Shown here piece by piece: positions 35,613 through 44,951 of a stretch of 64,000 bases of DNA; position 1 is the first letter of the stretch, and the number at the start of each line of letters is the position of its first letter. This DNA comes from Pseudomonas reinekei (lineage in GTDB: Bacteria > Pseudomonadota > Gammaproteobacteria > Pseudomonadales > Pseudomonadaceae). The position numbers and the translations under genes are program-made. The stretch lies in the NCBI RefSeq assembly GCF_001945365.1, contig NZ_MSTQ01000001.1:528224-592223 (forward strand), read 5' to 3'. Under the pieces are notes generated by a model, which worked only from the letters and a program-made list of their open reading frames with translations, searched no databases and was not told the DNA's origin.

Positions 35613-36521
35613 TCAAACTCCTTCGGTGTTCCAGCGAGCGTTGAGATGGCGACCGTCCTGACTCAACAGCGCCCCGTACATTTCCGGACGGCGGTCGCGG
35701 TAGATGCCCCAGCTCAGGCGCTCTTCGTGCATGAGCGCCAGGTCGAGGCTGTGCACCAGCACGCCGGTGCTGTCGCGGTCGGCTTCGGCGAGCAATTTGC
35801 CCTTGTGATTGCAGATAAAGGACGAGCCGTAAAAGCTCATCTGCAAGGCAGGCTCGGTGGTCGCGGCTTCCCGGCCAACGCGGTTGGACGCCACCACCGG
35901 CAGGATGTTGGCCGCCGCGTGGCCGCGCATGGTCATTTGCCAGTGGTCGCGGGAATCGAGGCTCGCGCAGCCCGGTTCAGAGCCGATTGCCGTCGGATAC
36001 AGCAGGACTTGCGCGCCCATCAGCGCCAGGCAACGCGCCGTCTCGGGGAACCACTGGTCCCAGCAGATCGCGGCACCGATACGCCCGAACGCGGTGTCCC
36101 AGACGCGGAAACCAGTGTCGCCGGGGCTGAAATATTCCTTCTCCTGATAGCCGATGGCATTGGGGATATGGGTTTTGCGGTACACGCCAAGCAACTGCCC
36201 GTCGGCATCGGCCACGCTCAAGGAATTGAAGAACGCATTGCCGGCCTTCTCGAACCAGCTCAGCGGCAGCACCACGCCCAATTCCTTAGCCAGCGCAGCG
36301 AAACGCTTGAGGACCAGGCTGTCGCGAAACTCCTCGGCCAGGGCCAGGTGGTTATGGTTTTGCTCGATGCAGAAATAAGGCGTGGCAAACAGCTCTTGCA
36401 GCAGGATGACCTGGGCACCTTTGGCCGCGGCCTCGCGAACCAGTTGTTCGGCTTGATCGAGGTTGTTTTTAAGGTCCCAACTGCAGGGCATCTGGGTGGT
36501 GGCGATGGTCAGGAGCGTCAT
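35613..36521 (-). CDS. aguB: N-carbamoylputrescine amidase
   Basis: A 302-residue nitrilase-superfamily enzyme hydrolysing N-carbamoylputrescine to putrescine, CO2 and ammonia. The Glu-Lys-Cys triad is visible: LLQELFATPYFC, GVYRKTHIPNAIGY and AAICWDQWFPETAR. The end FYGSSFICNHKGK and HEERLSWGIYRDRRPEMYG fit AguB. The start is at MTLLTIATTQMP (GGAGGG upstream, within the end of aguA); longer in-frame starts run into aguA and are rejected. Four bases separate the genes. Confidence 0.9.
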   Translation of the reverse strand: MTLLTIATTQMPCSWDLKNNLDQAEQLVREAAAKGAQVILLQELFATPYFCIEQNHNHLALAEEFRDSLVLKRFAALAKELGVVLPLSWFEKAGNAFFNSLSVADADGQLLGVYRKTHIPNAIGYQEKEYFSPGDTGFRVWDTAFGRIGAAICWDQWFPETARCLALMGAQVLLYPTAIGSEPGCASLDSRDHWQMTMRGHAAANILPVVASNRVGREAATTEPALQMSFYGSSFICNHKGKLLAEADRDSTGVLVHSLDLALMHEERLSWGIYRDRRPEMYGALLSQDGRHLNARWNTEGV

Positions 36522-36525
36522 TGCA

Positions 36526-37578
36526 TCAGCCCTCCACCGGCCAGGCAGGCTGTTGCTGGGTGATGCAGTGCACACCGCCACCGCCATGGGCCAGATGATT
36601 GATTCGCACCGGCACGATCTCGCGTCCGGGGAAAGCCTGGGCGAGCGTTTCGGCGGCGACGCGGTCGGCATCAATGCCGTAGGCCGGCATGATGATTGCG
36701 CCGTTGGCGATGTAGAAATTGGTGTACGAGGCGCAGAACACTTCGGTCTCGGTGTCCACGGCGTCACTGGCTTCATACAGTTCAATCAGTTCGAATTTGC
36801 GTCCTTGCGCATCTGTCGCCAGTTCCAGGGCACGGCGGTTTTCACGGGCGACTTCGGCGTACACCGATTGAGTGTCGTGAGTCGCGTCGAGCAGCAGCAC
36901 GCCGGGACGGGCAAATGCGCATACGCCATCGACATGGCCATCGGTCATGTCGCCGGTGACATGGTCCGGATCGCCCGGTAGCCAGATGGTTTTCTTCACG
37001 CCGAGCCGCCGCGCAAAGATTTCCTCCATCTCGGCCTTGCTCATTCCGGGATTGCGATTACGGTTGAGCAACACCGATTCGGTGGTGATCAGCGTGCCTT
37101 CGCCGTCGACATGAATCGCCCCGCCTTCGTTGCTCAGCGGTGAGCCAAAGCACGGCAGGCCGAGGTGATTGAGTGCGCGACGGGCCAGCCCCTCGTCCAG
37201 CTCATGGGCCGACTTGCCGCCCCACGCATTGAAACGCCAGCTCACCCCCGCCAGACCTTGCTGCGGATGGCAGACAAAGGTCGGGCCGGAGTCGCGGCAC
37301 CAACTGTCGTTCACCGCCAACTCGATCAGTTCGATGTTCGACCCGCACAACGCCCTGGCGCTGATCACGGCAGACGGGTCAACGACCATTTTCACCGGTT
37401 CGAAACGGGCAATGGCGTTGGCCACGCGGGCGAAGTCTTCCTGCACCAACGGTAGCGTGACGCCCCAGCCAGATTCCCACAACGCCTGGTTGTGCGGCCA
37501 GACCATCCAGGTCGCCGTGTGCCGGGCCCACTCCGCGGGCATCATCCATTCGCTGTTTTTAGAGTTGTTGTGCTGCAT
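36526..37578 (-). CDS. aguA: Agmatine deiminase
   Basis: A 350-residue cytoplasmic agmatine deiminase making N-carbamoylputrescine, so first step of the agmatine route. Motifs: WMMPAEWARHTATWMVWPHN at the N-terminus, DSWCRDSGPTFV, SNEGGAIHVDGEGTLITTES, DMTDGHVDGVCAFARPG and HGGGGVHCITQQQP with the catalytic Cys. No signal peptide. It is the first gene of the operon and starts after GGAGAG, 147 bases from the divergent LysR gene. Confidence 0.93.
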   Translation of the reverse strand: MQHNNSKNSEWMMPAEWARHTATWMVWPHNQALWESGWGVTLPLVQEDFARVANAIARFEPVKMVVDPSAVISARALCGSNIELIELAVNDSWCRDSGPTFVCHPQQGLAGVSWRFNAWGGKSAHELDEGLARRALNHLGLPCFGSPLSNEGGAIHVDGEGTLITTESVLLNRNRNPGMSKAEMEEIFARRLGVKKTIWLPGDPDHVTGDMTDGHVDGVCAFARPGVLLLDATHDTQSVYAEVARENRRALELATDAQGRKFELIELYEASDAVDTETEVFCASYTNFYIANGAIIMPAYGIDADRVAAETLAQAFPGREIVPVRINHLAHGGGGVHCITQQQPAWPVEG

Positions 37579-37725
37579 GATGCTCTCCAGGTTAATCAGC
37601 CATATAGTTAAGCCATTGTGTTCAATGACAGCTGCTTCGGCGGTCTTGGCATGCATGCTACGGCTGTAAAAACAGGCAAACAAACGATGGATTTTGTAGA
37701 AAACTGATTAGAGGAACTTATCGAT

Positions 37726-38598
37726 ATGCTTAAACACTGGCCGCCACTGAGTACGCTTAGAGGCTTCGAAGCTGCTGCCCGGCTGGGGAGTTTTCACAAG
37801 GCTGCCGAAGAGTTGCACCTCACGCAGTCGGCCATCAGCCAACAGATCCGCAGCCTTGAGGCGTACCTTGAGCAACCGCTGTTTTTTCGCAGTGGGCGCA
37901 GTGTCAGCCTGACCGATGCCGGTCACGACCTGCTCAGCACCACCCAGGCGCTGTTGCAGCAACTGGCGGTGGGCATTCGACGGCTGGGGCAGTATCAAAA
38001 GCCCAATCAATTGGTGCTCAACACCACCCCGGCCTTTGCCCGGCACTGGTTGCTGCCACGCCTGGCGGATTTTCGTCGCCACCATCCGGACGTCGACCTG
38101 TGGATTTTCAGCACCGATGAAGTGCCGGACATGACAACCCAGACCATCGACATCGCCGTGCGCGATGACATCAGTTCCCAGGCCGAATGCAGTTTCAAGG
38201 TGCTGCACGCCGACCGCCTCTACCCGGCCTGCCACCCGAGCCTGCTGGCACAGCCACAGGAACAGCGCACGACGCTGCACGGCGAACGGGAGATGGATTG
38301 GAGCCACTGGGCGGTCGAGGCCGGGATCGATGTCGGCCAGCAGGATCAGGGTTTGAACTTCTCCGACCCCGGCCTGTTGCTGGACGCTGCCAGCGCAGGC
38401 CTGGGCATCGCCCTGGTCAGCCAGTTACTGAGTCGGCAGGCGCGCGCCAATGGCTTGTTGCAACCGTTGGTGGAGCAAACCATTCGCGGGCCGAACTGGG
38501 CGATGCTGACCCATCGCGACAGCGAGACCAATGCGCGCAGTTTCACCGAATGGCTGCTGAGCAACCTGGAAAACGACAGCGCGACGATGCCGGGCTGA
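37726..38598 (+). CDS. LysR-family regulator (GcvA-like), divergent from agu operon
   Basis: A 290-residue LysR protein: HWPPLSTLRGFEAAARLGSF is the GcvA-type N-terminus, AAEELHLTQSAISQQIRSLE the recognition helices. The effector domain ends LLQPLVEQTIRGPNWAM. It shares its promoter region with aguA, so it probably controls the agmatine operon, which in P. aeruginosa is instead controlled by a TetR-type AguR. Confidence 0.88.
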   Translation: MLKHWPPLSTLRGFEAAARLGSFHKAAEELHLTQSAISQQIRSLEAYLEQPLFFRSGRSVSLTDAGHDLLSTTQALLQQLAVGIRRLGQYQKPNQLVLNTTPAFARHWLLPRLADFRRHHPDVDLWIFSTDEVPDMTTQTIDIAVRDDISSQAECSFKVLHADRLYPACHPSLLAQPQEQRTTLHGEREMDWSHWAVEAGIDVGQQDQGLNFSDPGLLLDAASAGLGIALVSQLLSRQARANGLLQPLVEQTIRGPNWAMLTHRDSETNARSFTEWLLSNLENDSATMPG

Positions 38599-38609
38599 GG
38601 GGCGGGAAA

Positions 38610-38635
38610 CCGGCGCGCCTGATCGGACGCGCCGG
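38610..38635. terminator. Hairpin between LysR gene and unknown gene
   Basis: CCGGCGCG (38610-38617) pairs with CGCGCCGG (38628-38635), 10-base loop. There is no T-run, but it lies exactly between convergent ends. Confidence 0.45.
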
Positions 38636-38642
38636 AATTGGT

Positions 38643-39503
38643 TCACTTGGTCGACTGGACGATAGCCTTGAGCTTGTCCAGCGCGTCGCTGGCGTTTTGT
38701 TCGTCCGACTCTTTCTTGTCGAACCAACTGGTGCCGTTCTGCAGAATCTCGGCGAGGATCGGGAAATACAGCTGTTTTTTCTTCGCCAGTTCCACCGGAT
38801 CGGCCGCCGTCGCCTGATCCAGCGCGGTTTGCAGTGTGTTGCGCTGGGACAGCCATTGCGGTGTGGCCTTTTCCTCGGGACTCATGTTGTCCATAAAGTT
38901 CAGCGCAGCCTTGGCCCGACCGACCGGGTCGTTGGCGAACGGATCTCTCCAGTTCTTCTTCTGGTCTTCCGGTCCGACGTAGTAGCCGGTGGCGAGTTGA
39001 GCCTGCTGACGCATCACCTCCTGCGCGGCCGCTTGCTCGTCCTTGGAGAAGTGCCCGCCTTCGTTGGTGGCGACGGCATACAGCGAACGCCGGTCAAGGT
39101 CGCCCATCAACGCATTGCGATCGGCCATGCTGTTGTCATAGGGCTTGCCGCTGTCCTTCATCAGCGCGTACTTCTCATCCATGCGCTTGCGGGCGTCGAG
39201 GGCGACGTCAGCGAAGGTTTTGTCCTTGGAACTGGAAATCGCACCGGGCTTGGCCACACCGAGAATCAGCGCATCGGCGTTCATCCCCGCGCGCACCGGA
39301 AAGTACGGCGCGTTGCTGGCAATCGAATCGCTGTAGTCGGTGGCCGTGCTGGAGAAGCTCACCGCGTCATCATTTTGTGTTTGATCCGTGGCCGTGTTGC
39401 TGTCCGCCACTTTGCCCCGGGCCTCTGACGTCCTGCTGTTGGCGGCAGAGGTGTAGGCAGCGATCAAGGCGCTGGATGACGACGAGGACGAAGTGACGTT
39501 CAT
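38643..39503 (-). CDS. Protein of unknown function with Ser-rich N-terminus
   Basis: A 286-residue protein. The first 70 residues are low complexity (a run of Ser after MNVT, then Thr/Ala/Asp-rich), with no signal peptide. Residues 90-286 are helical and charged, including KTFADVALDARKRMDEKY and PIGRAKAALNFMDNMSPEEK-like stretches. Not a recognised family. The disordered N-terminus followed by a helical body would fit a secreted or surface-linked protein, but that is a guess. The start follows AGGGAAG. Confidence 0.65.
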   Translation of the reverse strand: MNVTSSSSSSSALIAAYTSAANSRTSEARGKVADSNTATDQTQNDDAVSFSSTATDYSDSIASNAPYFPVRAGMNADALILGVAKPGAISSSKDKTFADVALDARKRMDEKYALMKDSGKPYDNSMADRNALMGDLDRRSLYAVATNEGGHFSKDEQAAAQEVMRQQAQLATGYYVGPEDQKKNWRDPFANDPVGRAKAALNFMDNMSPEEKATPQWLSQRNTLQTALDQATAADPVELAKKKQLYFPILAEILQNGTSWFDKKESDEQNASDALDKLKAIVQSTK

Positions 39504-39891
39504 GGTTCTTCCCTGGATGTGTAGCTCAAATGAGGGCACAGCGGACGGTGTCATTCTATATCGGCACGTTGCGCCGATCTTTATACCTTGGCGTTAAATA
39601 ATCACACCCTTGTCTGGTGGTCAGCCCCCGGTTTTGTCCATAAATTGCTGCCGCCCGAAACCTGCGCCGCCACCGGCAACACCCACGACCCGTTGCTTGC
39701 AAAAAAACGTGTCGCACTTTGTGCTGCCGGATCTAAAATCGGAAGTAGCGGATGCGAGTTCATGTGACGCAGAGTCTTGCTGAAGTGGAAGGTACACGAC
39801 AACGGCCAAGGGATTGCATTGCCACCTGTTGCTGCTGCTCAATGCGCTCCACGACCTTGCCTTTACCTGCTTCTACAACGGACATTCATCC
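39504..39891. other. Intergenic region
   Basis: 388 bases. An ATCGGC/GCCGAT hairpin at 39560-39578 is the only structure noted. The minus-strand ORF 39602-39802 has no family match and no convincing ribosome site, and I do not call it. The divergent promoters of the unknown and HIT-like genes must lie here. Confidence 0.35.
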
Positions 39892-40383
39892 ATGGACATC
39901 GCTCCACATTTCATCATCCATGAAACGGCACATTGGATACTCAACCATCACATGTCGTCGAAGCTCCCTGGCTATCTGGTGCTGGGGACGCGCCACAACG
40001 CCAGCTCGCTAGGTGACCTTCCCGAAGCGGCGCTCACCGAACTCGGTGGCCTGCTCGGCAAAGTGCAGAGAGTCCTGCAAACGCAATTACAGCCCAAGTG
40101 GCTCTACATCAGCCGTTTCGGCCATGATCCGGCGTTCCCCATTCATTTCCATTGCATCCCGGTCTACCCGTGGGTCGAAGAGTTGTTCTGGCAGGATGAC
40201 CGCTACCGACTGCTGAAGAACTTCGGCGCCGCTGCCAGCGCTCACACATTGACCGATGGCGCGGAGCTGACGCTGTTCGTCTGGCGCGAATTTGGCGAGA
40301 GCCCGGAACCACCGAGCATCCAGGGCCCCGGCGTCGAACAGATCATCGAGCGTTTGCGCCTGTCATTCCGCAGTGAAGGCTGA
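39892..40383 (+). CDS. HIT-like protein (histidine-triad fold)
   Basis: A 163-residue protein starting MDIAPHFIIHETAHWIL. Core motifs FIIHETxHW, NHHMSSKLPGYLVLGTR and PIHFHCIPVYPWVEELFW resemble the HIT fold, with IHFHCIPV in the place of the HxHxHxx nucleotide-binding triad. A paralogue with the same motifs lies at 55371-55853. Function unknown; HIT enzymes hydrolyse or transfer nucleotidyl groups. The upstream ribosome site is weak, so translation may start elsewhere nearby. Confidence 0.65.
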   Translation: MDIAPHFIIHETAHWILNHHMSSKLPGYLVLGTRHNASSLGDLPEAALTELGGLLGKVQRVLQTQLQPKWLYISRFGHDPAFPIHFHCIPVYPWVEELFWQDDRYRLLKNFGAAASAHTLTDGAELTLFVWREFGESPEPPSIQGPGVEQIIERLRLSFRSEG

Positions 40384-40402
40384 CCGCAAGGTTCGCCTTG
40401 GG

Positions 40403-40417
40403 CTGGTGCACCGTTGC
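40403..40417. promoter_or_regulatory. NtrC-like upstream site for nitrate reductase
   Basis: CTGGTGCACCGTTGC lies about 95 bases before the sigma-54 promoter, matching the site at 16662-16675 before nirBD. TGGTGCA is an NtrC half site. Confidence 0.5.
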
Positions 40418-40507
40418 GTGCATCGCCATATAAAAGTGCATGCAGCCAGCGTGCTGAACCGCCCCTTCTTCCCTTGAACCCCTGATCCGGCGCGGCCCCA
40501 GACATTC

Positions 40508-40523
40508 TGGCGCGCTGTTTGCT
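40508..40523 (+). promoter_or_regulatory. Sigma-54 promoter of the nitrate reductase gene
   Basis: TGGCGCGCTGTTTGCT: GG and GC are exactly ten bases apart, close to TGGCACG-N4-TTGC. Transcription would begin near 40534, about 130 bases before the start codon. Confidence 0.8.
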
Positions 40524-40565
40524 AAGTACCTGCATCGCAGTCAACGCTGATTGCATTTATACGAC

Positions 40566-40617
40566 AAAGGCGCCGTGTAGCCCCCGTTTCATGACGGAGG
40601 GCCGCATGGCGCCTTTT
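40566..40617 (+). terminator. Leader terminator before nitrate reductase
   Basis: AAAGGCGCC (40566-40574) pairs with GGCGCCTTT (40608-40616), followed by one more T. An inner CCGT/ACGG pair lies in the 33-base loop. It is downstream of the sigma-54 promoter and 47 bases before the start, the position of the nirBD leader terminator. The T-run is short. Confidence 0.6.
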
Positions 40618-40663
40618 GCGTTTGCGCACCGCTCAGGTGCCGGCAGAGATTCGAGGGGCGAGG

Positions 40664-43600
40664 ATGGCAAACAAAACCGTGCGCAGTGTGTGTCCCTATT
40701 GTGGCGTGGGCTGCGGCATCGTCATGCAGGTCGAAGACAACCGGGTGGTCAAGGTGACGGGTGATAAGACCCACCCCGCCAACTTCGGCCGGTTGTGCAC
40801 CAAGGGCACGACATGCGGCAAGGCCATCGCCGAATCCGGCCGCATGGAAAATGCCTACCTGCGCCAGGAACGCAACCGCGACCCGGTGCGCATGGCGATG
40901 GATTCGGCCATCAACGAAACGGCGGCTCGCCTGCGCAACATCCTCGACCATCACGGCCCCGATGCACTGTCGTTCTACGTGTCGGGGCAGATGTCGCTCG
41001 AGGCCCAGTACCTGATCAACAAACTGGCCAAAGGCTTTGTCCGCACGACCAACATCGAGTCCAATTCGCGCTTGTGCATGGCCAGCGCCAGCAGCGGCTA
41101 CAAGCTGTCTCTCGGTGCCGACGGGCCTCCGGGCTCCTATGAGGACTTCGATCGTTCCAACCTGTTTTTCGTGATCGGCGCCAACATGGCCGATTGTCAT
41201 CCGATCCTGTTCCTGCGGATGATGGATCGGGTCAAGGCCGGGGCGAAACTGATCGTGGTCGACCCCCGGCGCAGCGCCACGGCGGACAAGGCTGATCTGT
41301 TTTTGCCGATCAAACCGGGCACCGACCTGGCGTTGCTCAATGGCCTGCTGCACCTGCTAGTGAAAAACGGCCACACCGACCCGGCCTTCATCGCCGCCTT
41401 CACCGAAGGCTGGGAAGCCATGCCCGGCTTCCTCGAGGATTATCCACCGGCCACCGTCGCCGAAATCACCGGCCTGCCCGAAGCGGACATCCGCCAGGCC
41501 GCACAGTGGATCGGCGAAGCCGCCGAGTGGATGAGTTGCTGGACCATGGGCCTCAACCAAAGCACCCACGGCACCTGGAACACCAACGCCCTGTGCAACC
41601 TGCACCTGGCCACCGGCGCGATTTGCCGTCCGGGCAGCGGGCCGTTTTCCCTGACCGGCCAACCGAATGCCATGGGCGGCCGCGAGATGGGCTACATGGG
41701 ACCAGGCCTGCCCGGCCAGCGTTCGCTGCTGGTCGAGGCGGATCGCGCTTTCGTCGAGGATTTGTGGAGCATCCCCCACGACAGCCTGCCGCGCACCGCC
41801 GGTGCCGGCACCGTGGCGATGTTCGACCACATGCGTACCGGCCAGATCAAGGCTTGCTGGATCATCTGCACCAACCCGGTGGCGTCCGCGCCCAACCGCC
41901 AGACCGTGATCGAAGGTTTGCAGGCCGCCGAACTGGTGATCACCCAGGACGCCTTTCTCGACACCGAGACCAATCGCTACGCCGACATCCTTCTGCCGGG
42001 CGCGCTGTGGGCTGAGGCCGAGGGGGTGATGATCAATTCTGAGCGCAACCTCACGCTGATGCAGAAGGCCGTGGACGCGCCCGGTGAAACCCTGCCCGAC
42101 TGGCAGATCATCGCCAGAGTCGCGTGCGAAATGGGCTTCGCCGAGGCCTTCAGCTACGCCGACGCCAACCAGGTGTTCGAAGAGATCAAACGCGCCTGGA
42201 ACCCGCAAACCGGTTACGACATTCGCGGCGCCAGTCATGCCCGCCTGCGTGAGCAGCCGCTGCAATGGCCTTGCGCGTCCGCCAGCGCCGACGTGCGCAA
42301 CCCGGTGCGCTACCGCAATGACGGCGAGAGCCAGGCACTCAAGGTCGAGGCCGACGGTAGCTGCCCCGCCATCGTATTCCCGAGCGCGAACGGCAAAGGC
42401 ACGTTCTTCCCCCGCCCGCACATGTCGCCGGCGGAAATGCCCGATGAACGCTTTCCCTTCGTGCTCAACACCGGTCGCTTGCAGCATCAGTGGCACACCC
42501 TGACCAAGACCGGCAAGGTCGAAACCCTGAACAAACTCAACCCCGGGCCGTTCATCGAGGTTCATCCCGACGACGCCAGCCGCCTGGGCATCAAGGACAA
42601 AGACCCGGTCGAAGTGTGTTCGCTGCGGGGGCGTGCGGTATTGCCGGCGGTCGTGACCGAGCGTGTGCGCCAGGGCAACTGTTTTGCGCCTTTTCACTGG
42701 AACGATGTGTTTGGCGAGAACCTGGCCATCAACGCCGTGACCAGCGACGCCGTGGACCCGATCTCGCAGCAGCCAGAATTCAAGTTCTGTGCCGTCGCCC
42801 TGCAACGGGTCGAACTGATCAACCATCAGTTTCTCGAAACGCCCGCGCCTGCCGCCGCCCCACGCCCCGCTTGCACACACTCGGAGGAACTCGCCATGTC
42901 GAGCATCGAGACCTTTGCCGATCTCGCGGGCATTCGCAGCCTGCCCTCCCCGCCACTCAACGATAAGGAACGCACATACCTCGCCGGGTTTATCACGGGC
43001 CTGCAATCCACTGCGGGTCGCCAGGCCGTTGGCGTGCCGGTGATGCCACCCAACGCGCCCCTGGCAGCTGAAACCCGATTGTGGCTGGACGGTGTGCTGG
43101 GCGGGTTGTTCAGCCGCGTCGAACTGGCCGACAGCCCCGTGTCTTCGAACGCGATGGCGACAGACTGCACGCCCGCGCTGACCCTGCTCTGGGCTTCTCA
43201 AACCGGCAATGCCGAAGCGCTGGCCGAGCGTTTTGCCGCGCGCTTGCGCGACGACGGGATTGCCGTGGAGCTGAGCCCGATGGCTGACTTTGCAGCCAGC
43301 AAACTGGCGCGCACCCAAAACCTGGCGCTGATCAGCAGCACCTTTGGCGACGGCGATCCCCCTGACAATGGCGAAGGTTTCTGGCACACCCTGAGCACGG
43401 CCGAGATGCGCCTGGAATCCCTGCGTTTTGCAGTGCTGGCCTTGGGTGACCCGAACTACGACCAGTTCTGCCAGCACGGCAAGCAACTCGATCAGCGCCT
43501 GCATGAACTGGGCGCCACACGCCTGCTTGAACGGGTCGATTGCGACACCGAGTTCGAAGTGCAAGCCGACAACTGGCTCACTCAATTGCACCGAGCCCTT

Positions 43601-44767
43601 AAGCCTGCGCCGTCGGTGGTAGACGCGCCGACCGGCAATACTGCGCCCGCCCCGGCCGAAGCCCCCGGCAAAACCCGACCGCATGCCTCTCGCCTGCTGA
43701 CCAACCTTCACCTCAACCGCCAAAGCAGCAACAAGGACACCCGGATGTTTGCCCTGGACCTGGCGGACTCGGGCATCCGTTACGAGGCCGGGGACGCGCT
43801 GGGGGTTTATCCGCGCAACTGCCCTGAACTGGTCGACGAATTGCTCTCACTGACGCGGATGAATGCCGACACCTGCGTCCACCTCGACAAGCTCGGTGAA
43901 GTGCCCTTGCGCCAGGCGCTGACCGAGCATCTGGAAATCGCCCGCCCCAGCCCCGACACCCTGGCATTCATCGCCGAACGCAGCGCCAACCCGGCACTGA
44001 AACAACTGCTGGGCAGCGAGCGCAAGGCGCAGCTGAAGGAATGGCTGTGGGGCCGGCAACTGGCGGACGTGCTGCAAGCGTTTCCGCTTGAGTGCTCGGC
44101 CAGCGAATTGCTGGGCACCCTCAAACGCCTGCAACCGCGCCTGTATTCCATCGCGTCCAGTCCCAAGGTGCACCCACAGGAAGTGCATCTCACCGTCGCC
44201 GCCGTCCGCTATGGCAAACGCAAAGGCGTGTCTTCGACCTTTCTCGCCGACCGGGCCCAGAACGCTCATGTGCCGGTTTTCGTGCAGCCGTCGAAGCACT
44301 TCCGCGCCCCGGCCGATGGTGATGTGCCGATGATCATGATCGGCCCGGGCACCGGCGTGGCGCCTTTTCGCGGGTTCTTGCAGGAGCGTCGGGCCCGGGG
44401 TGATCAGGGCCGTAACTGGCTGTTCTTTGGCGAGCAACATGCCGCGAGCGACTTCTACTACCGCGATGAATTGCAGGACATGCAACACGATGGCCTGCTG
44501 ACCCGGTTGAGCCTGGCGTTTTCTCGCGATCAGGCACAGAAAATCTACGTGCAGGATCGCATCCGCGAACAAGGCGCCGAACTGTGGCGCTGGCTGCAGG
44601 AAGGCGCGCAGCTGTACATCTGCGGTGATGCCAGCCACATGGCCAAAGACGTCGACCAGGCCTTGCGGCAGGTCGCGCAATGCCATGGCGGACTTGACGC
44701 GCAATCCGCTGCCGATTACTGGCGGCAGATGAGCGAGCAAAAACGCTACTTGCGGGATGTTTACTGA
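40664..44767 (+). CDS. Assimilatory nitrate reductase fused to CysJ-like flavoprotein
   Basis: A 1367-residue bifunctional protein (known in pseudomonads). Residues 1-740 are the molybdopterin nitrate reductase: [4Fe-4S] ligands C10, C13, C17, C45 (CPYCGVGCG..LC), then ESNSRLCMASASSGYKL and TGQPNAMGGREMGYMGPG. From residue 745, MSSIETFADLAG begins a CysJ-type part: flavodoxin/FMN domain (SQTGNAEALAERFAARL, near 840), FAD domain (RLYSIASSP, near 1159), NADPH domain (GPGTGVAPFRGFLQ). It would pass NADPH electrons to nitrate. Controlled by the sigma-54 promoter and leader terminator upstream. The start follows GAGGGG. Confidence 0.93.
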   Translation: MANKTVRSVCPYCGVGCGIVMQVEDNRVVKVTGDKTHPANFGRLCTKGTTCGKAIAESGRMENAYLRQERNRDPVRMAMDSAINETAARLRNILDHHGPDALSFYVSGQMSLEAQYLINKLAKGFVRTTNIESNSRLCMASASSGYKLSLGADGPPGSYEDFDRSNLFFVIGANMADCHPILFLRMMDRVKAGAKLIVVDPRRSATADKADLFLPIKPGTDLALLNGLLHLLVKNGHTDPAFIAAFTEGWEAMPGFLEDYPPATVAEITGLPEADIRQAAQWIGEAAEWMSCWTMGLNQSTHGTWNTNALCNLHLATGAICRPGSGPFSLTGQPNAMGGREMGYMGPGLPGQRSLLVEADRAFVEDLWSIPHDSLPRTAGAGTVAMFDHMRTGQIKACWIICTNPVASAPNRQTVIEGLQAAELVITQDAFLDTETNRYADILLPGALWAEAEGVMINSERNLTLMQKAVDAPGETLPDWQIIARVACEMGFAEAFSYADANQVFEEIKRAWNPQTGYDIRGASHARLREQPLQWPCASASADVRNPVRYRNDGESQALKVEADGSCPAIVFPSANGKGTFFPRPHMSPAEMPDERFPFVLNTGRLQHQWHTLTKTGKVETLNKLNPGPFIEVHPDDASRLGIKDKDPVEVCSLRGRAVLPAVVTERVRQGNCFAPFHWNDVFGENLAINAVTSDAVDPISQQPEFKFCAVALQRVELINHQFLETPAPAAAPRPACTHSEELAMSSIETFADLAGIRSLPSPPLNDKERTYLAGFITGLQSTAGRQAVGVPVMPPNAPLAAETRLWLDGVLGGLFSRVELADSPVSSNAMATDCTPALTLLWASQTGNAEALAERFAARLRDDGIAVELSPMADFAASKLARTQNLALISSTFGDGDPPDNGEGFWHTLSTAEMRLESLRFAVLALGDPNYDQFCQHGKQLDQRLHELGATRLLERVDCDTEFEVQADNWLTQLHRALKPAPSVVDAPTGNTAPAPAEAPGKTRPHASRLLTNLHLNRQSSNKDTRMFALDLADSGIRYEAGDALGVYPRNCPELVDELLSLTRMNADTCVHLDKLGEVPLRQALTEHLEIARPSPDTLAFIAERSANPALKQLLGSERKAQLKEWLWGRQLADVLQAFPLECSASELLGTLKRLQPRLYSIASSPKVHPQEVHLTVAAVRYGKRKGVSSTFLADRAQNAHVPVFVQPSKHFRAPADGDVPMIMIGPGTGVAPFRGFLQERRARGDQGRNWLFFGEQHAASDFYYRDELQDMQHDGLLTRLSLAFSRDQAQKIYVQDRIREQGAELWRWLQEGAQLYICGDASHMAKDVDQALRQVAQCHGGLDAQSAADYWRQMSEQKRYLRDVY
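42883..42898 (+). promoter_or_regulatory. Internal ribosome site inside the nitrate reductase fusion
   Basis: GGAGGA (42883-42888), seven bases before an in-frame ATG (42896), falls at the domain junction. A 623-residue flavoprotein alone could be translated from here. It may be a relic of the once-separate gene, or active. Confidence 0.55.
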
Positions 44768-44951
44768 CCGTTTGATGACCGGCGTCCGGCGACCTCTTCA
44801 GGTCGACGGGGCGCCTGATCAAACACCTCGCCTGCCATGCAGGAGTTCATGCTGACCCTCCGTTTCGGCTACCCTCTCACTGCGCCATGCCTCTCATCGT
44901 CCATGCGAGTCGCATCGCCTTATTTTGTAGTGAATGAAACGGAGAACTTTC

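Noticed and set aside
40404..40417. TGGTGCACCGTTGC as a sigma-54 promoter
   Set aside because: Only nine bases lie between GG and GC instead of ten; the site at 40508-40523 has correct spacing. The string is kept as an NtrC-like site instead.
40534..40663. Classical ANTAR (NasT) double hexaloop
   Set aside because: Six-base loops can be drawn, but they lack the conserved A1/G4 loop pattern, so I claim only the terminator.
41357..43723. Long minus-strand ORF opposite the nitrate reductase
   Set aside because: It is antisense to a gene with clear domain motifs and has no recognisable family; a GC-rich shadow frame.
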